DNA from: Chitinophaga pinensis | GTDB taxonomy: Bacteria > Bacteroidota > Bacteroidia > AKYH767-A > OLB10 | Assembly: GCA_943332105.1 (NCBI GenBank) | Contig: CALQOD010000011.1 | Span: 1-43,447 of the forward strand | Direction: 5' to 3' | DNA length: 43,447 bases | Shown here: positions 1 through 9,725 of the stretch, one piece after another | Position numbering within the stretch: position 1 is the first letter of the stretch | How the letters are laid out: the number at the start of each line of letters is the position of its first letter | Notes under the pieces: model-generated | Told to the model about the DNA's origin: nothing | Seen by the model: the letters and a program-made list of their open reading frames with translations, nothing else | The model's database searches: none | Program-made: the position numbers and the translations under genes

Positions 1-277
1 TATAAATTGACGAGGTCATATTTATTTTTATGCCTATTGTATCACCTTTTATAGGGATTGATGTACTATCACTATTTCTAAAAGTTAACTTAACAGTATT
101 CGGTCTTGTAATTTTTAAATTTACTGCTGTATCGTATTCACCTGGTAAATGACTGAATTTAATGCCATATCGCTGTGCATTCACCATAGGTGTGAAGTGT
201 TGGCCATTGCTATCTTTTGGAGTGAAATAAAAGATAATAGCTAAAAAAGTTAACTTCAAGTAACTCGATTTTATCAT
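1..277 (-). CDS. Partial exported protein, N-terminus only (runs off window start); resembles the N-terminus of the CotH-type protein at 6398-9715
   Basis: Open reverse frame from ATG at 277-275: MIKSSYLKLTFLAIIFYFTPKDSNGQHFTPMVNAQRYGIKFSHLPGEYDTAVNLKITRPNTVKLTFRNSDSTSIP...; signal-peptide-like start; FKFSHLPGEYDTAV-type segment parallels FKINHLSGFYKSPV of the CotH ORF. Not in the ORF track. Confidence 0.55.
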   Translation of the reverse strand, partial: MIKSSYLKLTFLAIIFYFTPKDSNGQHFTPMVNAQRYGIKFSHLPGEYDTAVNLKITRPNTVKLTFRNSDSTSIPIKGDTIGIKINMTSSIY

Positions 278-451
278 TTGCTGATAAATGAATGTTGTTG
301 TTTCAAGTGGGGCAAATATCATTATTTTATCATTACAAAAGTCAGCATAGCGATTTATCTTATGTTGTTATGGTTTTTTAAAGAACTTAATTGTTTGAAA
401 ATTAGATTTTTATAAAACATCTCCACAAAAAACCGAAGCAATAAATCTTTC

Positions 452-459
452 TATATTTG
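452..459 (+). promoter_or_regulatory. Bacteroidota -7 box TATATTTG upstream of phosphodiester glycosidase
   Basis: TAnnTTTG match. Confidence 0.45.
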
Positions 460-490
460 CCCTTCTAAAAACGGATTTCAAACTATTAGA

Positions 491-1594
491 ATGGGTGATT
501 ATGTAAATATTTTAATTGACGATTTGTGGATGGCGCTGTTAAGGGTTTTCGATCTTCCCTTGGCTTTTCAGGCAATTCTATGGGTTTTATCCTCTTCTGT
601 TTTTTGGATTTTTACATTTTTTATTTTTGGCGTTTTTAAAAAAACACTTATTCAACCAGCACTAAAAATTTATGCATATACATCTTCAACTATCTTCTTT
701 TTAATTATTGGTGTTGTTGCAATCGGCGATTATCAACTACATAAAATAGAAATAGATTCAAAATCTAAAAAGCAAGTTATTCTAGTAAAAGATACAGCTG
801 ATAGCAATTATTACTTAGATCATTATACATCAGAATTAAGAACTCTGTCTTTTGGTAAAGTCCAAGGGGTCGATTTTATTCAAGCTGATGATGGATTGGA
901 AATCATTAAAGTCAACTTAACTGAACCACTTAACGTAGTATTTCTTGCTACTGTTGATTTAACAAAGTATAATGTAAGTCTCGATTCTGCTATTTCAGTT
1001 AAACTTCGTACTGCCAAAGTGGCTAAAAAGAATGATTGGGATATCGCAATTAATGGCGAAGCTGGCTCAGCGCCTGCACGTGAAGCCCCACTTGGTAGCT
1101 GGATTGGAAATTTTATTGTTAATGGTAATCCTATCCTGTTAGAAGATTCAAAGTATCGTCCTTTTATTTATTTTGATAGGCAGAATCAGGTTTATTATTC
1201 TAAGGAAAATGATGTTATTAAAAACCCTTCAGAACAAATGTATAATGTAATCTGGGGTCGCTTTGATATGATGACGAATGGAGAGAATGCAATATCAAAG
1301 CATGACTATACTGCTGATCATTTTTTTCCTCGAACGCTTATTGGTTTGAATAAAGAAGGTAATCGTATTTTTATGATGGTGGTTGATGGAAGAAAGCCGT
1401 TATATAGTATTGGTGTAACCATGCCGCAAGCTGTGGAAGTATTTAAAAAGATTGGTGTATATAATGCAATGACCTGCGATCAGGGTGGAAGTAGTTTAAT
1501 GTATTCAAAGCAACTTGGTGTAATTAATCGCCCAAGTGACGGTGGTGAAAGAGCTGTTTATACTCATTTAGGCTTCAAGAAAAAATCAAACTAA
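491..1594 (+). CDS. Membrane-anchored phosphodiester glycosidase (NAGPA/DUF2233-like)
   Basis: N-terminal TM segments; C-terminal FMMVVDGRKPLYSIGVTMPQAVEVFKKIGVYNAMTCDQGGSSLMYSKQLGVINRPSDGGERAVYTHLGF typical of the family. Confidence 0.8.
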   Translation: MGDYVNILIDDLWMALLRVFDLPLAFQAILWVLSSSVFWIFTFFIFGVFKKTLIQPALKIYAYTSSTIFFLIIGVVAIGDYQLHKIEIDSKSKKQVILVKDTADSNYYLDHYTSELRTLSFGKVQGVDFIQADDGLEIIKVNLTEPLNVVFLATVDLTKYNVSLDSAISVKLRTAKVAKKNDWDIAINGEAGSAPAREAPLGSWIGNFIVNGNPILLEDSKYRPFIYFDRQNQVYYSKENDVIKNPSEQMYNVIWGRFDMMTNGENAISKHDYTADHFFPRTLIGLNKEGNRIFMMVVDGRKPLYSIGVTMPQAVEVFKKIGVYNAMTCDQGGSSLMYSKQLGVINRPSDGGERAVYTHLGFKKKSN

Positions 1595-2733
1595 CGTATC
1601 TGTAATTGTTGCCCTGTTTTAATTACACTATTTTTCTTTATGAAGGGATTTAATCGGTAAATTTCTTTTGTTGTTATATGGTACTTTCTAGAAATGTTGT
1701 AAATGGTTTCTTTAGATGTTACTTCGTGATAATTTGATGTATCGTTCTTTTTTACTGTATGATCAAAAATCACTTGTTTTTCGTTTGTTCTAATTGTATC
1801 GATTAAAGGTAGTGATGATAAATCGAATAATCCTTCTTTATTAAGACGCTCATGAAGCCCTAGTCGATTCAAATAGTTTACTAAATGAAAAGGATAGTCA
1901 GTTTGTATCACGTATGCATTATGTTTAATAAACCAATTCCACGAATTAATAGCATCTATACTTTCTGTATGGCCTCCAGAAATTGAATTAAACAAAGCGT
2001 TATACCATATTTTTACATTCATTTTTTTTAGTGAATCTAGAAAAGCAGGACTCGAATAAATGGAGGTATCATTAGCTAAAAGAAATTCAAATAATGGTGT
2101 TTGGTAACTAAGAATAAAAGAATCGACATTACTTTTAGTACTTAAAATCGGCATATAGTAAATGCTATTTGTATCCTGATTATTCAAATTTTTAAAGTAC
2201 TCTCCCTTACCATTTCCTTTTAATAATACATACTGATTACATCCAAGTGAGTCTATCAGGTTTGTTAGTTCATTGAAGCGACCACTACTTTTATCAATAT
2301 TGACTACTATTTTATCTTTTGTAATCTTTAAAATTGTATCTAAAGTTGGGATTCGATATTCTGATAGGGTATCACCTTTACCTCTTAATTTAAAACGTTG
2401 TAGCTCCTTTAATGTGTAGTCGCTCACTTTACCCTTGCCATTTGTTGTGCGATCTATCTTTGCATCATGCATTAAAATGTATGCGCCATCCTTAGTTCGC
2501 TGAACATCTATTTCAACTATATCAATACCTGTTCCTATGCACGATTGGATTGCTAGAATACTATTTTCAGGGAATTCATTCCAATTACCTCGATGCGCTG
2601 CAACTAATACTTTGTTGTTATTTTGAAAAAGTCTGTTTAATGTAATTACATTTTGACCATACAATGAATAGTTTAATCCAACATTGAAAAAAGTAAATAG
2701 TAATAAAATGCTAAGGTATCTTGTGTTTTTCAT
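1591..2733 (-). CDS. Secreted glycerophosphodiester phosphodiesterase with C-terminal LysM
   Basis: AAHRGNWNEFPENSILAIQSCIGTGIDIVEIDVQRTKDGAYILMHDAKIDRTTNGKGKVSDYTLKEL (GDPD signature); C-term YHEVTSKETIYNISRKYHITTKEIYRLNPFIKKNSVIKTGQQLQIR (LysM). Confidence 0.85.
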   Translation of the reverse strand: MKNTRYLSILLLFTFFNVGLNYSLYGQNVITLNRLFQNNNKVLVAAHRGNWNEFPENSILAIQSCIGTGIDIVEIDVQRTKDGAYILMHDAKIDRTTNGKGKVSDYTLKELQRFKLRGKGDTLSEYRIPTLDTILKITKDKIVVNIDKSSGRFNELTNLIDSLGCNQYVLLKGNGKGEYFKNLNNQDTNSIYYMPILSTKSNVDSFILSYQTPLFEFLLANDTSIYSSPAFLDSLKKMNVKIWYNALFNSISGGHTESIDAINSWNWFIKHNAYVIQTDYPFHLVNYLNRLGLHERLNKEGLFDLSSLPLIDTIRTNEKQVIFDHTVKKNDTSNYHEVTSKETIYNISRKYHITTKEIYRLNPFIKKNSVIKTGQQLQIR

Positions 2734-2809
2734 TGTTGTCGTAAATTTAAAATATAATTCGAATCGTTTTGTTCTCGTCTGGGTTTTAATCTATTTCAAA
2801 TTGAATTAA

Positions 2810-2817
2810 TACATTTG
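2810..2817 (+). promoter_or_regulatory. -7 box TACATTTG upstream of propeller lipoprotein (ATG 2833)
   Basis: TAnnTTTG match. Confidence 0.5.
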
Positions 2818-2832
2818 CATCGCTTTAATAAA

Positions 2833-4581
2833 ATGAGACGCTGCTTTTTTAAATTTATTGTTTGGGGTTGTTTAATTCTGATTTTTGGTTGTAGTAAATC
2901 CGAAAAAAAGAATATTCAGGCTGCTGCAGTCAAGAAAATAGAAGATCCTTATCAGGTAATTATTGGAACATTTCTAGGAGATGAAACAAGAAATTTTTAT
3001 GGCGATTCCTGCTCTGATTCGCTTAATGTAATCTGGAAATTCAAATTAGGCAAAGGTGAAACTATTGTGAATGCGGCCTCTGGCGTTGAGGTTTGGAGTG
3101 GAGCAGGGTGGACAGGTCAGCCGCTAATTACCAAAGAACTTGGTGAGTACTTTATCTATCAAGGCAGTTTTGATCATACATTGAAAAAAATAAAATTATC
3201 TGATGCCAGCCTTATTTGGCAATATGAATTCGATGATATTTTGAAAGGTACGGGTACTATTTGGCGAAACAATAATGACTCAGAAGTAAATCCGTTTTAT
3301 ATTTTTCAAGGTAGTCGTAAAGGTGTTCATTGTTCATTAAAAGATTCTGCTGCTACCAGTTTTAGAGCATTACATTGTGCAGATGGTCGGGAAGTTTGGA
3401 GGATGCCGATGCAAAGAACGAAATGTTATAGCAATGATGTAGATGCATCTCCTCTTTTTGTTAATGATACAGGTTATATTGGCTTAGAGAATGGTTATTG
3501 GGTTTCTTTCGATCCGTTGAAAAATGAAAAATCAAATAGGGGATATTGCTCACCGTTAGTTTATAATAAAACTTTACTTTATTCGAAAGAGGATGCACAT
3601 AAGCATGGTGGAAATCTTGTAACTGAAGCATCGCCTGCTAAACTAGATGATCATTTATATGTTGCATCGGGTTGCGGACATGTATTTGGTTATAATCTGA
3701 AAAAGAAAATTATTGATTGGGATTTTTATATTGGTTCTGATATGGATGGTACGCCCGTCGTGACAGATGATAATTGTTTGTTAATAGCGGTTGAAAAGCA
3801 ATATATCAAAGGGCATGGTGGTGTTTTTAAATTGAATCCAAAACTTCCTCCTCAGCAATGTGTACAATGGTTTTATCCTACAGAAGATAAGAAATATTCT
3901 AGCTGGATTGGAGGCGTTGTAGGGTCTTGTTCTGTGAACGATCGTTATCGAAATAATAAAGACCCTTATCTAGCGGCATTTACTGGAATCGATGGTTATT
4001 TAAATGTTGTTCGATATAAGGAGTTGTCAGATTCACTTGTCCTAGGTCCTGATGGGCAAACAAAGTATCCTTGTCCTAAAGTGCATTTCAGAGAAAAGGT
4101 TTGTACGTCCATATCAACGCCTGTATTTGCTAAAAATAAATTAGTAATGGCCGGATACGGTTTTATTAATATCTATAAAATACTTTCTGATGCTAGCTTT
4201 CAAAAGGTGGCTTCACGAAAAGGGTACTTTGAGTCTACTCCCGTTTGCTTTAATGGTAGTATCTATATTGCTTGTAGAGATGGTAACTTATATCGTTTTG
4301 GAATGCTTGAAAACTCTTCAATTAAAACTACCCGTAAAGAGCAAATTGTAAATGCTATTCCACAGGATGTTAAAAAGCCTAAAAAGGAGAAGGATACTAG
4401 TACTGTTGCAGTAAAATATCCTAAAATGAACATTGATTTAAAGATTTATAAGAAATTAGAATTGTTTTATAATATCAAGCTGGCTCAAAAGCGTGAGGTA
4501 GAGCTTAAAAAAGAAGGTAAAGAGTGCATTTTATACGTAAAAAGGCGACATAAAATCGAGCTTTATATAAAGCGTAAATAA
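2833..4581 (+). CDS. PQQ-like beta-propeller lipoprotein
   Basis: Start revised from TTG 2815 (inside a TAnnTTTG box) to ATG 2833; MRRCFFKFIVWGCLILIFGCSKS lipobox; repeated propeller blades (SLIWQYEFD, REVWRMPMQ, IIDWDFYIGSDMDGTPVV, ESTPVCFNGSIYIACRDGNLYRF). Confidence 0.75.
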   Translation: MRRCFFKFIVWGCLILIFGCSKSEKKNIQAAAVKKIEDPYQVIIGTFLGDETRNFYGDSCSDSLNVIWKFKLGKGETIVNAASGVEVWSGAGWTGQPLITKELGEYFIYQGSFDHTLKKIKLSDASLIWQYEFDDILKGTGTIWRNNNDSEVNPFYIFQGSRKGVHCSLKDSAATSFRALHCADGREVWRMPMQRTKCYSNDVDASPLFVNDTGYIGLENGYWVSFDPLKNEKSNRGYCSPLVYNKTLLYSKEDAHKHGGNLVTEASPAKLDDHLYVASGCGHVFGYNLKKKIIDWDFYIGSDMDGTPVVTDDNCLLIAVEKQYIKGHGGVFKLNPKLPPQQCVQWFYPTEDKKYSSWIGGVVGSCSVNDRYRNNKDPYLAAFTGIDGYLNVVRYKELSDSLVLGPDGQTKYPCPKVHFREKVCTSISTPVFAKNKLVMAGYGFINIYKILSDASFQKVASRKGYFESTPVCFNGSIYIACRDGNLYRFGMLENSSIKTTRKEQIVNAIPQDVKKPKKEKDTSTVAVKYPKMNIDLKIYKKLELFYNIKLAQKREVELKKEGKECILYVKRRHKIELYIKRK

Positions 4582-4638
4582 TTCAGAGCTCCGTTTTCAA
4601 TATTTCACTATTTTCGCATTGGCTTTTAATTCATTAAT

Positions 4639-5379
4639 ATGAAGATTATTTATTGTTTAGCAGGTTTTTTATTCCTGTGTTTTTGCGCGTGTGATTTGGT
4701 TGAAAAAAAAGATCTGGACCTAATTACACAGGATGAGCAAAAAATAGAGGCGAAAGTCGATTCAGTTGAATTGCTAGATTCTGTACCTCATGTAAAAATA
4801 GGGGTGCAGGTTTGGATGTCCAATAACGTTAATGCAACTTCTTTTACAGACAGCAGGGAGATTAAGAAGGTAAAATCTATTAAAGAATGGGTTAAATACA
4901 ACGATCGTAAAATACCTTGTTGTTATTTTATGAAAAATAACGAAGTGCTTTATAATGGTTATGTACTGCTTGATTCCATTTCTGTTTGTCCTAAAGGTTA
5001 TCGCTTGCCTGTGGCTGATGATTATCTTATGTTGGCAGCCTATCTTGGCGGTCGTGAAAAGTTTACCGAAAAGGTAATGACAAAGCTGGCTAAGTATGAT
5101 TGGAGTGTTGAAGACTGGAATGAGGCAGAACAATCCCTTTATTCAAGAAAAGTGGTAAGTAATAATCAATCTGGCTTTGGCGCAAATAAAGGTGGTTATT
5201 TATTTAATGGAGAATTGGTGGAGGGTACTTGCTCATTTTTTTGGGTGAATACACCTACTGATTCAACAAATACTGAGCTTAAAGCACTCTATATTGGCAA
5301 CTGCCAATCTGAGATGGAGCAAGGAATCGGTAACTTTGCTCTTGAAAATGGGTTCTCAATCCGATGTATCAGAAAATAA
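4639..5379 (+). CDS. FISUMP-domain (Fibrobacter succinogenes major paralogous domain) lipoprotein
   Basis: Lipobox FLCFCAC; VKIGVQVWMSNNVNATSF ... CPKGYRLPVADDYLML ... FSIRCIRK. Confidence 0.75.
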   Translation: MKIIYCLAGFLFLCFCACDLVEKKDLDLITQDEQKIEAKVDSVELLDSVPHVKIGVQVWMSNNVNATSFTDSREIKKVKSIKEWVKYNDRKIPCCYFMKNNEVLYNGYVLLDSISVCPKGYRLPVADDYLMLAAYLGGREKFTEKVMTKLAKYDWSVEDWNEAEQSLYSRKVVSNNQSGFGANKGGYLFNGELVEGTCSFFWVNTPTDSTNTELKALYIGNCQSEMEQGIGNFALENGFSIRCIRK

Positions 5380-5381
5380 GT

Positions 5382-6383
5382 ATGCGAATAATGATTTTAA
5401 TCTTATTGAGCTTTAGTTTTCAATTAAGCAATGCTCAGAATTATACCTATGCTCAATTAGATAGTATAGGGAAAAATGTTCCTGTTGAATATGAAGAGTC
5501 AATTGGTAAGTTGGCAAATTACTTTCAAAAAACAACAGATAATAAAAATTATCAGTCGCGTTTAGTTTATTCATGGGTAGCGCATCATATTTTTTATGAT
5601 GATGATGCTTTTAATACTCGGGTTTTTAGTGATCAAAGCGCTGATGCTGTATTTAAATCTAAAAAGGCAGTATGTGCTGGATATAGTTCGATTTTTAAAG
5701 GCATCTGCGATGCGATGAATCTAACATGTATTTCAATTGATGGGTTTGCTAAGGGCTACGGCTATCAGTCAGGTATGCCGGTAAATGGAGCTAATCATTC
5801 TTGGAATGCAGTTAAATACAATGATCAATGGCATTTAATAGATGCTACTTGGGGCAGTGGATATGCTGAAAATATTAACGGTAAAGCGAAATCCAAATCT
5901 GTTTACAATGCTTATTGGTTTGATGTATCTGCAAAGGAGTTTGTTTTTAGCCATTTTCCTGATAGTGCAAATCATCAGTTTCTTATTAAGAAACATACAA
6001 GAGAGCAATTTAGAAAGCTTGTTTATTGCGAATCAAATTTAGTTTTTCAATTAGGGTTTAATGTAGATAGTATTCTTTTAAAATCACAAGCTGATCCTAA
6101 GTTCCGAATGCCCGATGTATATAATCTCGAAAAATCGAGTTTTAAAATTAAAAGCGCACCTTATAATAGAACGATTAAAGTCAAAACAGGTTATTATTTC
6201 GAGATTGAACAATTATCGAATGATACGATTGTTTTGCTTAATAATCAGGAGTTGATTGAATTGGATCCAAAATCAGAAAGGACTTTTTCAAAAACTATTG
6301 AGCAGTTAAATCATGGAGAACTACATATTGGTATTCTAAGGGGTGAAGCAGTTGAATTAATTGTAACTTATAAAGTGATCTAG
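5382..6383 (+). CDS. Secreted transglutaminase-like protein
   Basis: Signal peptide MRIMILILLSFSFQLSNAQ; KAVCAGYSSIFKGICDAMNLTC ... NHSWNAVKYNDQWHLIDATWGSG (C-H-D triad). Confidence 0.82.
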   Translation: MRIMILILLSFSFQLSNAQNYTYAQLDSIGKNVPVEYEESIGKLANYFQKTTDNKNYQSRLVYSWVAHHIFYDDDAFNTRVFSDQSADAVFKSKKAVCAGYSSIFKGICDAMNLTCISIDGFAKGYGYQSGMPVNGANHSWNAVKYNDQWHLIDATWGSGYAENINGKAKSKSVYNAYWFDVSAKEFVFSHFPDSANHQFLIKKHTREQFRKLVYCESNLVFQLGFNVDSILLKSQADPKFRMPDVYNLEKSSFKIKSAPYNRTIKVKTGYYFEIEQLSNDTIVLLNNQELIELDPKSERTFSKTIEQLNHGELHIGILRGEAVELIVTYKVI

Positions 6384-6397
6384 TACCTGTAGTAAAA

Positions 6398-9300
6398 ATG
6401 ATAATGAAACAACGATTATTTTTTCTTTTAATACTACTTAGTCAATTCGCATTCGGACAGGATATTACTCCTGCTAAGGATACGACTTCTCGCAAGCCAT
6501 TAATGATTTATAGTCTGAAGAAGGCAACAACATTTAAAATAAATCATCTTTCAGGATTTTATAAATCTCCAGTTGCAATTTCAATTTCCGGAATTGATAC
6601 ATCCACAGCGAAAATAATTGTATCAAATGAAAAAGGTGAAACATATCCAGGTTTAAATTTTACAATTACAGAAACATCATCTTTATCAATAATTTTAAAG
6701 GGGGAGAATGGAAAAGAAAGTAAATACCTAGGTACTTATTTTATTAATTCTCCTCATCAGCTTCCAATCGTTTCAATTATTGTCGACTCAATCGAGTTTT
6801 TTCCACCTGAAGGAATCTATTATGGTGAAGTAGCTAATCGTAATGAAAAGAAAAAAAATAAAAAAGCAAAAACAAAAGTTGTTGGCAAGGCATGGGATAA
6901 AAAGCCAATATCTTGCTTTGCGCAGTTTTATTTTTACAATGAATTGATTGATGAATTAGCTCTCGATGTTAAGACATATGGAGGGATGACATTAGGCTGG
7001 AAGGAAAAGTCATTACAATTATCCGCAAGAGATAATAAATATGAACGCAGTAAAATAAAAGTAAAACTATTTCAGAATTTACCTTTCAGAGATTATCAGC
7101 ATGTAGTTCTTCGAACATCTGGAAATGACCAACACGCTACGCGAATAAAAGATATTGCAATTAGTCAAGTCGCTGCAGATATTGATTTAAATACAAAAGA
7201 TTTTCGTCAGGTTATATTATATGTAAATGGTATTTATTACGGAATTCACAACTTGCGCGAGAAAATTAACGGCGATTATTTTAAATACCGTTACGATTGG
7301 AAGAAAGGTGATTTTGTTGAATTGCAAGGTTCAGGCGATGAAAGTGCTGAGTACAATTCTTTTGTTTCTTACCTAGTAGAAAGTTCAAACGAGCCTGATT
7401 TTATTAATTTGATAAAAGATAGTATCGATATTGAAAATTATTTCAATTACCAGATTTTTGAAACGTATATTACAAACATTGACTCGCGAGGAAACGTTCG
7501 TTTTTACAAACATAAAGATGGTAAATGGAAATGGGTAGTTTACGATGCTGATCAGGCTTGTGCTTATGCTGAATCGAACTTCATAAAAAACCGATGTTTG
7601 CCTGAAGAGCGACTTTGGTATAATCCACCATTCACAACAACGATACTTGAACATTTATTAAAAAATGATACACTCCGAAATCGTTTTGTGACGCAATATT
7701 GTTATTTGAATGCAACCTATTTGAATGCGGCTTCTTTCGGAGCCAGTTTAGATTTGCGTGCAGAAAAAATAAAAGATGAATTGCCGCGACATTTTAATCG
7801 TAGAAAAAATATTTATAATGAAGATTTAGTGTCATGGACAGAAAAAATCAATAAACTAAAGCAATATTTCTCCGATCGTGATTCTACTTTGTTTAAAGAT
7901 TTGAAAATTACTTTTGCACTTGATTCTACTTATCGATTAATAGTCGGTCAGAACAATAATTTATTCAAAGGCCTTACTGTAAATAATTCGATTGTACATA
8001 CTAATGCTATTCAAGGTTATTTCTTTAAAAGTATTCCGTTTGAATTATCAGCGTTAAATGCAAATCATCAATTTAAATTTGAAGGATGGAGCGATGGAAT
8101 TAAATCAATGAGTAGAAATATACAGCTCAATTCAGATTTAAGCATTACTGCTAATTTCAGTCATATTAAAGCATCATCAAAAAAAGATAGTATCGAGATT
8201 AAAAAATATTATATCAATAATTCAAAGAAAGAGCCTTTATTATTTATTGAATTAGCAAATAAACACATTAATGATATTTCTTTGAAAGGCGTTATGTTGT
8301 ATGAAGATTGCAACGGTTTGTCTTATGATTTAAGTAACGTAATTATTCCTGCATCATCCTCAATTATTCTTGCAAACAACTTGAATTTATTTAATGCCAA
8401 TGTTCAGATTAAAAACTTAAAACCAATTATAGCCTTTGAGTCGACTTCTTTCTTGAATAATGTTCAGTTTAATCTTATTGATACAATAAATCATACCTGG
8501 ATTGATAGTTTGCATTATCTTGTAAGCGATTCGATGTTAGTATTACATGCTGGTTACCTGATTCAAAAAGAAAATGGTAAATTAAATGTCAAGGATATTT
8601 CAATATCGAAACTTAAACAATTAAAATTTGGCATTTCCGTTTATAAGGTAAAGGCTGAAGACAGAACAATTTATATGGCAGCAATTATTTCGGTAGTGCT
8701 TATTATTTTAATTGTGTTATTCCTAGTGCGTAGGAGCAATAATAAAATTACGCATTTACCTATCGTATTATTTTTTTGTTTCATGGTGGCATCTTGTAAT
8801 GGTCAAACTGATAAAGCAGAAAACAACGTTGTTGTAGCAGATTCAACAAAATCCAACTGTGATAGAGGGAATTCGGTTCTTAAACGTTATATTGATAATG
8901 CAGGTAAAGGTGATTCATCAATGTTAGGTACTCGAAATGTTAGAGCCGTTTTCCCAGGATTGTTATATAGAGGCGGAGGAAATAATCTTGATTTGAAAGA
9001 TTCAATTCCGAAGTATTATGTTCAAAATCCCTTACCTTATTATGCAATTGATAATTTGCATTACGCAGGATTTAATAAAATCTATTATCTCTATTCAAAG
9101 AATTTTACGCAACGCTATGAATCATCAAAAATAGATTCGCTTAAAAGTATTGGCTTAGAGTATGATTGCCGTCCAGTAATTTCAGATACGTTTTTAATGG
9201 AGTTCTATACTGATTTGTTAGAAAGAGTCAACAATAAAATTGATAATGAAAAGGAGAAGGTCTACATTCACTGTTGGAATGGCTGGCATCAATCAGGGAT

Positions 9301-9715
9301 GCTTTCTGCGTTATCATTGATGCAGTTTTGTGATTTTAATTCTACGCAAGCTCTAAAATATTGGGAGTTGTGTACCGAGAATAATTATAAAGGATACAAC
9401 AATGTACGTACAAGAATTAAGGAATATAAGCCGCTTCAAGGCTATGAGTTTACCATAAGTCAAAAGAAGATGCTTTGTCCTTGTATGACAGAATTAGATA
9501 CAGCTCATGTTGGAAAACCAATTACCACTCCTAAAGATTCTTTAATGTTATCTAGTACTAATATGATGGAGAAGCAGCATGGTATTTATGTAGTTAAATT
9601 AGGTGAAACGCCTTCCGGTATTAGTAGAAGGATTGGGATTTCTATTAGTGAATTAAGAAAGAAAAACAATTCACGATTGAATGTAATTTACGTAGGGCAA
9701 GAACTAAAATACTAG
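6398..9715 (+). CDS. CotH-kinase-like protein + TM + internal lipoprotein signal + PTP/DSP-like domain + C-terminal LysM
   Basis: YVNGIYYGIHNLREKINGDYF ... YITNIDSRGNVRFYKHKDGKWKWVVYDADQ (CotH); MAAIISVVLIILIVLFLVRRSNNKITHLPIVLFFCFMVASC (TM, loop, lipobox); VYIHCWNGWHQSGMLSALSLMQFC (PTP-like P-loop with Arg->Gln); GIYVVKLGETPSGISRRIGISISELRKKNNSRLNVIYVGQELKY (LysM). Confidence 0.8.
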   Translation: MIMKQRLFFLLILLSQFAFGQDITPAKDTTSRKPLMIYSLKKATTFKINHLSGFYKSPVAISISGIDTSTAKIIVSNEKGETYPGLNFTITETSSLSIILKGENGKESKYLGTYFINSPHQLPIVSIIVDSIEFFPPEGIYYGEVANRNEKKKNKKAKTKVVGKAWDKKPISCFAQFYFYNELIDELALDVKTYGGMTLGWKEKSLQLSARDNKYERSKIKVKLFQNLPFRDYQHVVLRTSGNDQHATRIKDIAISQVAADIDLNTKDFRQVILYVNGIYYGIHNLREKINGDYFKYRYDWKKGDFVELQGSGDESAEYNSFVSYLVESSNEPDFINLIKDSIDIENYFNYQIFETYITNIDSRGNVRFYKHKDGKWKWVVYDADQACAYAESNFIKNRCLPEERLWYNPPFTTTILEHLLKNDTLRNRFVTQYCYLNATYLNAASFGASLDLRAEKIKDELPRHFNRRKNIYNEDLVSWTEKINKLKQYFSDRDSTLFKDLKITFALDSTYRLIVGQNNNLFKGLTVNNSIVHTNAIQGYFFKSIPFELSALNANHQFKFEGWSDGIKSMSRNIQLNSDLSITANFSHIKASSKKDSIEIKKYYINNSKKEPLLFIELANKHINDISLKGVMLYEDCNGLSYDLSNVIIPASSSIILANNLNLFNANVQIKNLKPIIAFESTSFLNNVQFNLIDTINHTWIDSLHYLVSDSMLVLHAGYLIQKENGKLNVKDISISKLKQLKFGISVYKVKAEDRTIYMAAIISVVLIILIVLFLVRRSNNKITHLPIVLFFCFMVASCNGQTDKAENNVVVADSTKSNCDRGNSVLKRYIDNAGKGDSSMLGTRNVRAVFPGLLYRGGGNNLDLKDSIPKYYVQNPLPYYAIDNLHYAGFNKIYYLYSKNFTQRYESSKIDSLKSIGLEYDCRPVISDTFLMEFYTDLLERVNNKIDNEKEKVYIHCWNGWHQSGMLSALSLMQFCDFNSTQALKYWELCTENNYKGYNNVRTRIKEYKPLQGYEFTISQKKMLCPCMTELDTAHVGKPITTPKDSLMLSSTNMMEKQHGIYVVKLGETPSGISRRIGISISELRKKNNSRLNVIYVGQELKY

Positions 9716-9725
9716 TTGATTATTT

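Noticed and set aside
4774-5133. 119-aa reverse ORF inside the FISUMP gene
   Set aside because: Fully antisense to a well-supported lipoprotein gene; no domain signal; typical shadow ORF.
5842-6042. 66-aa alternate-frame ORF inside the transglutaminase gene
   Set aside because: Overlaps a better-supported frame with catalytic motifs.
7385-7654. 89-aa reverse ORF inside the CotH gene
   Set aside because: Antisense shadow of a coding region.
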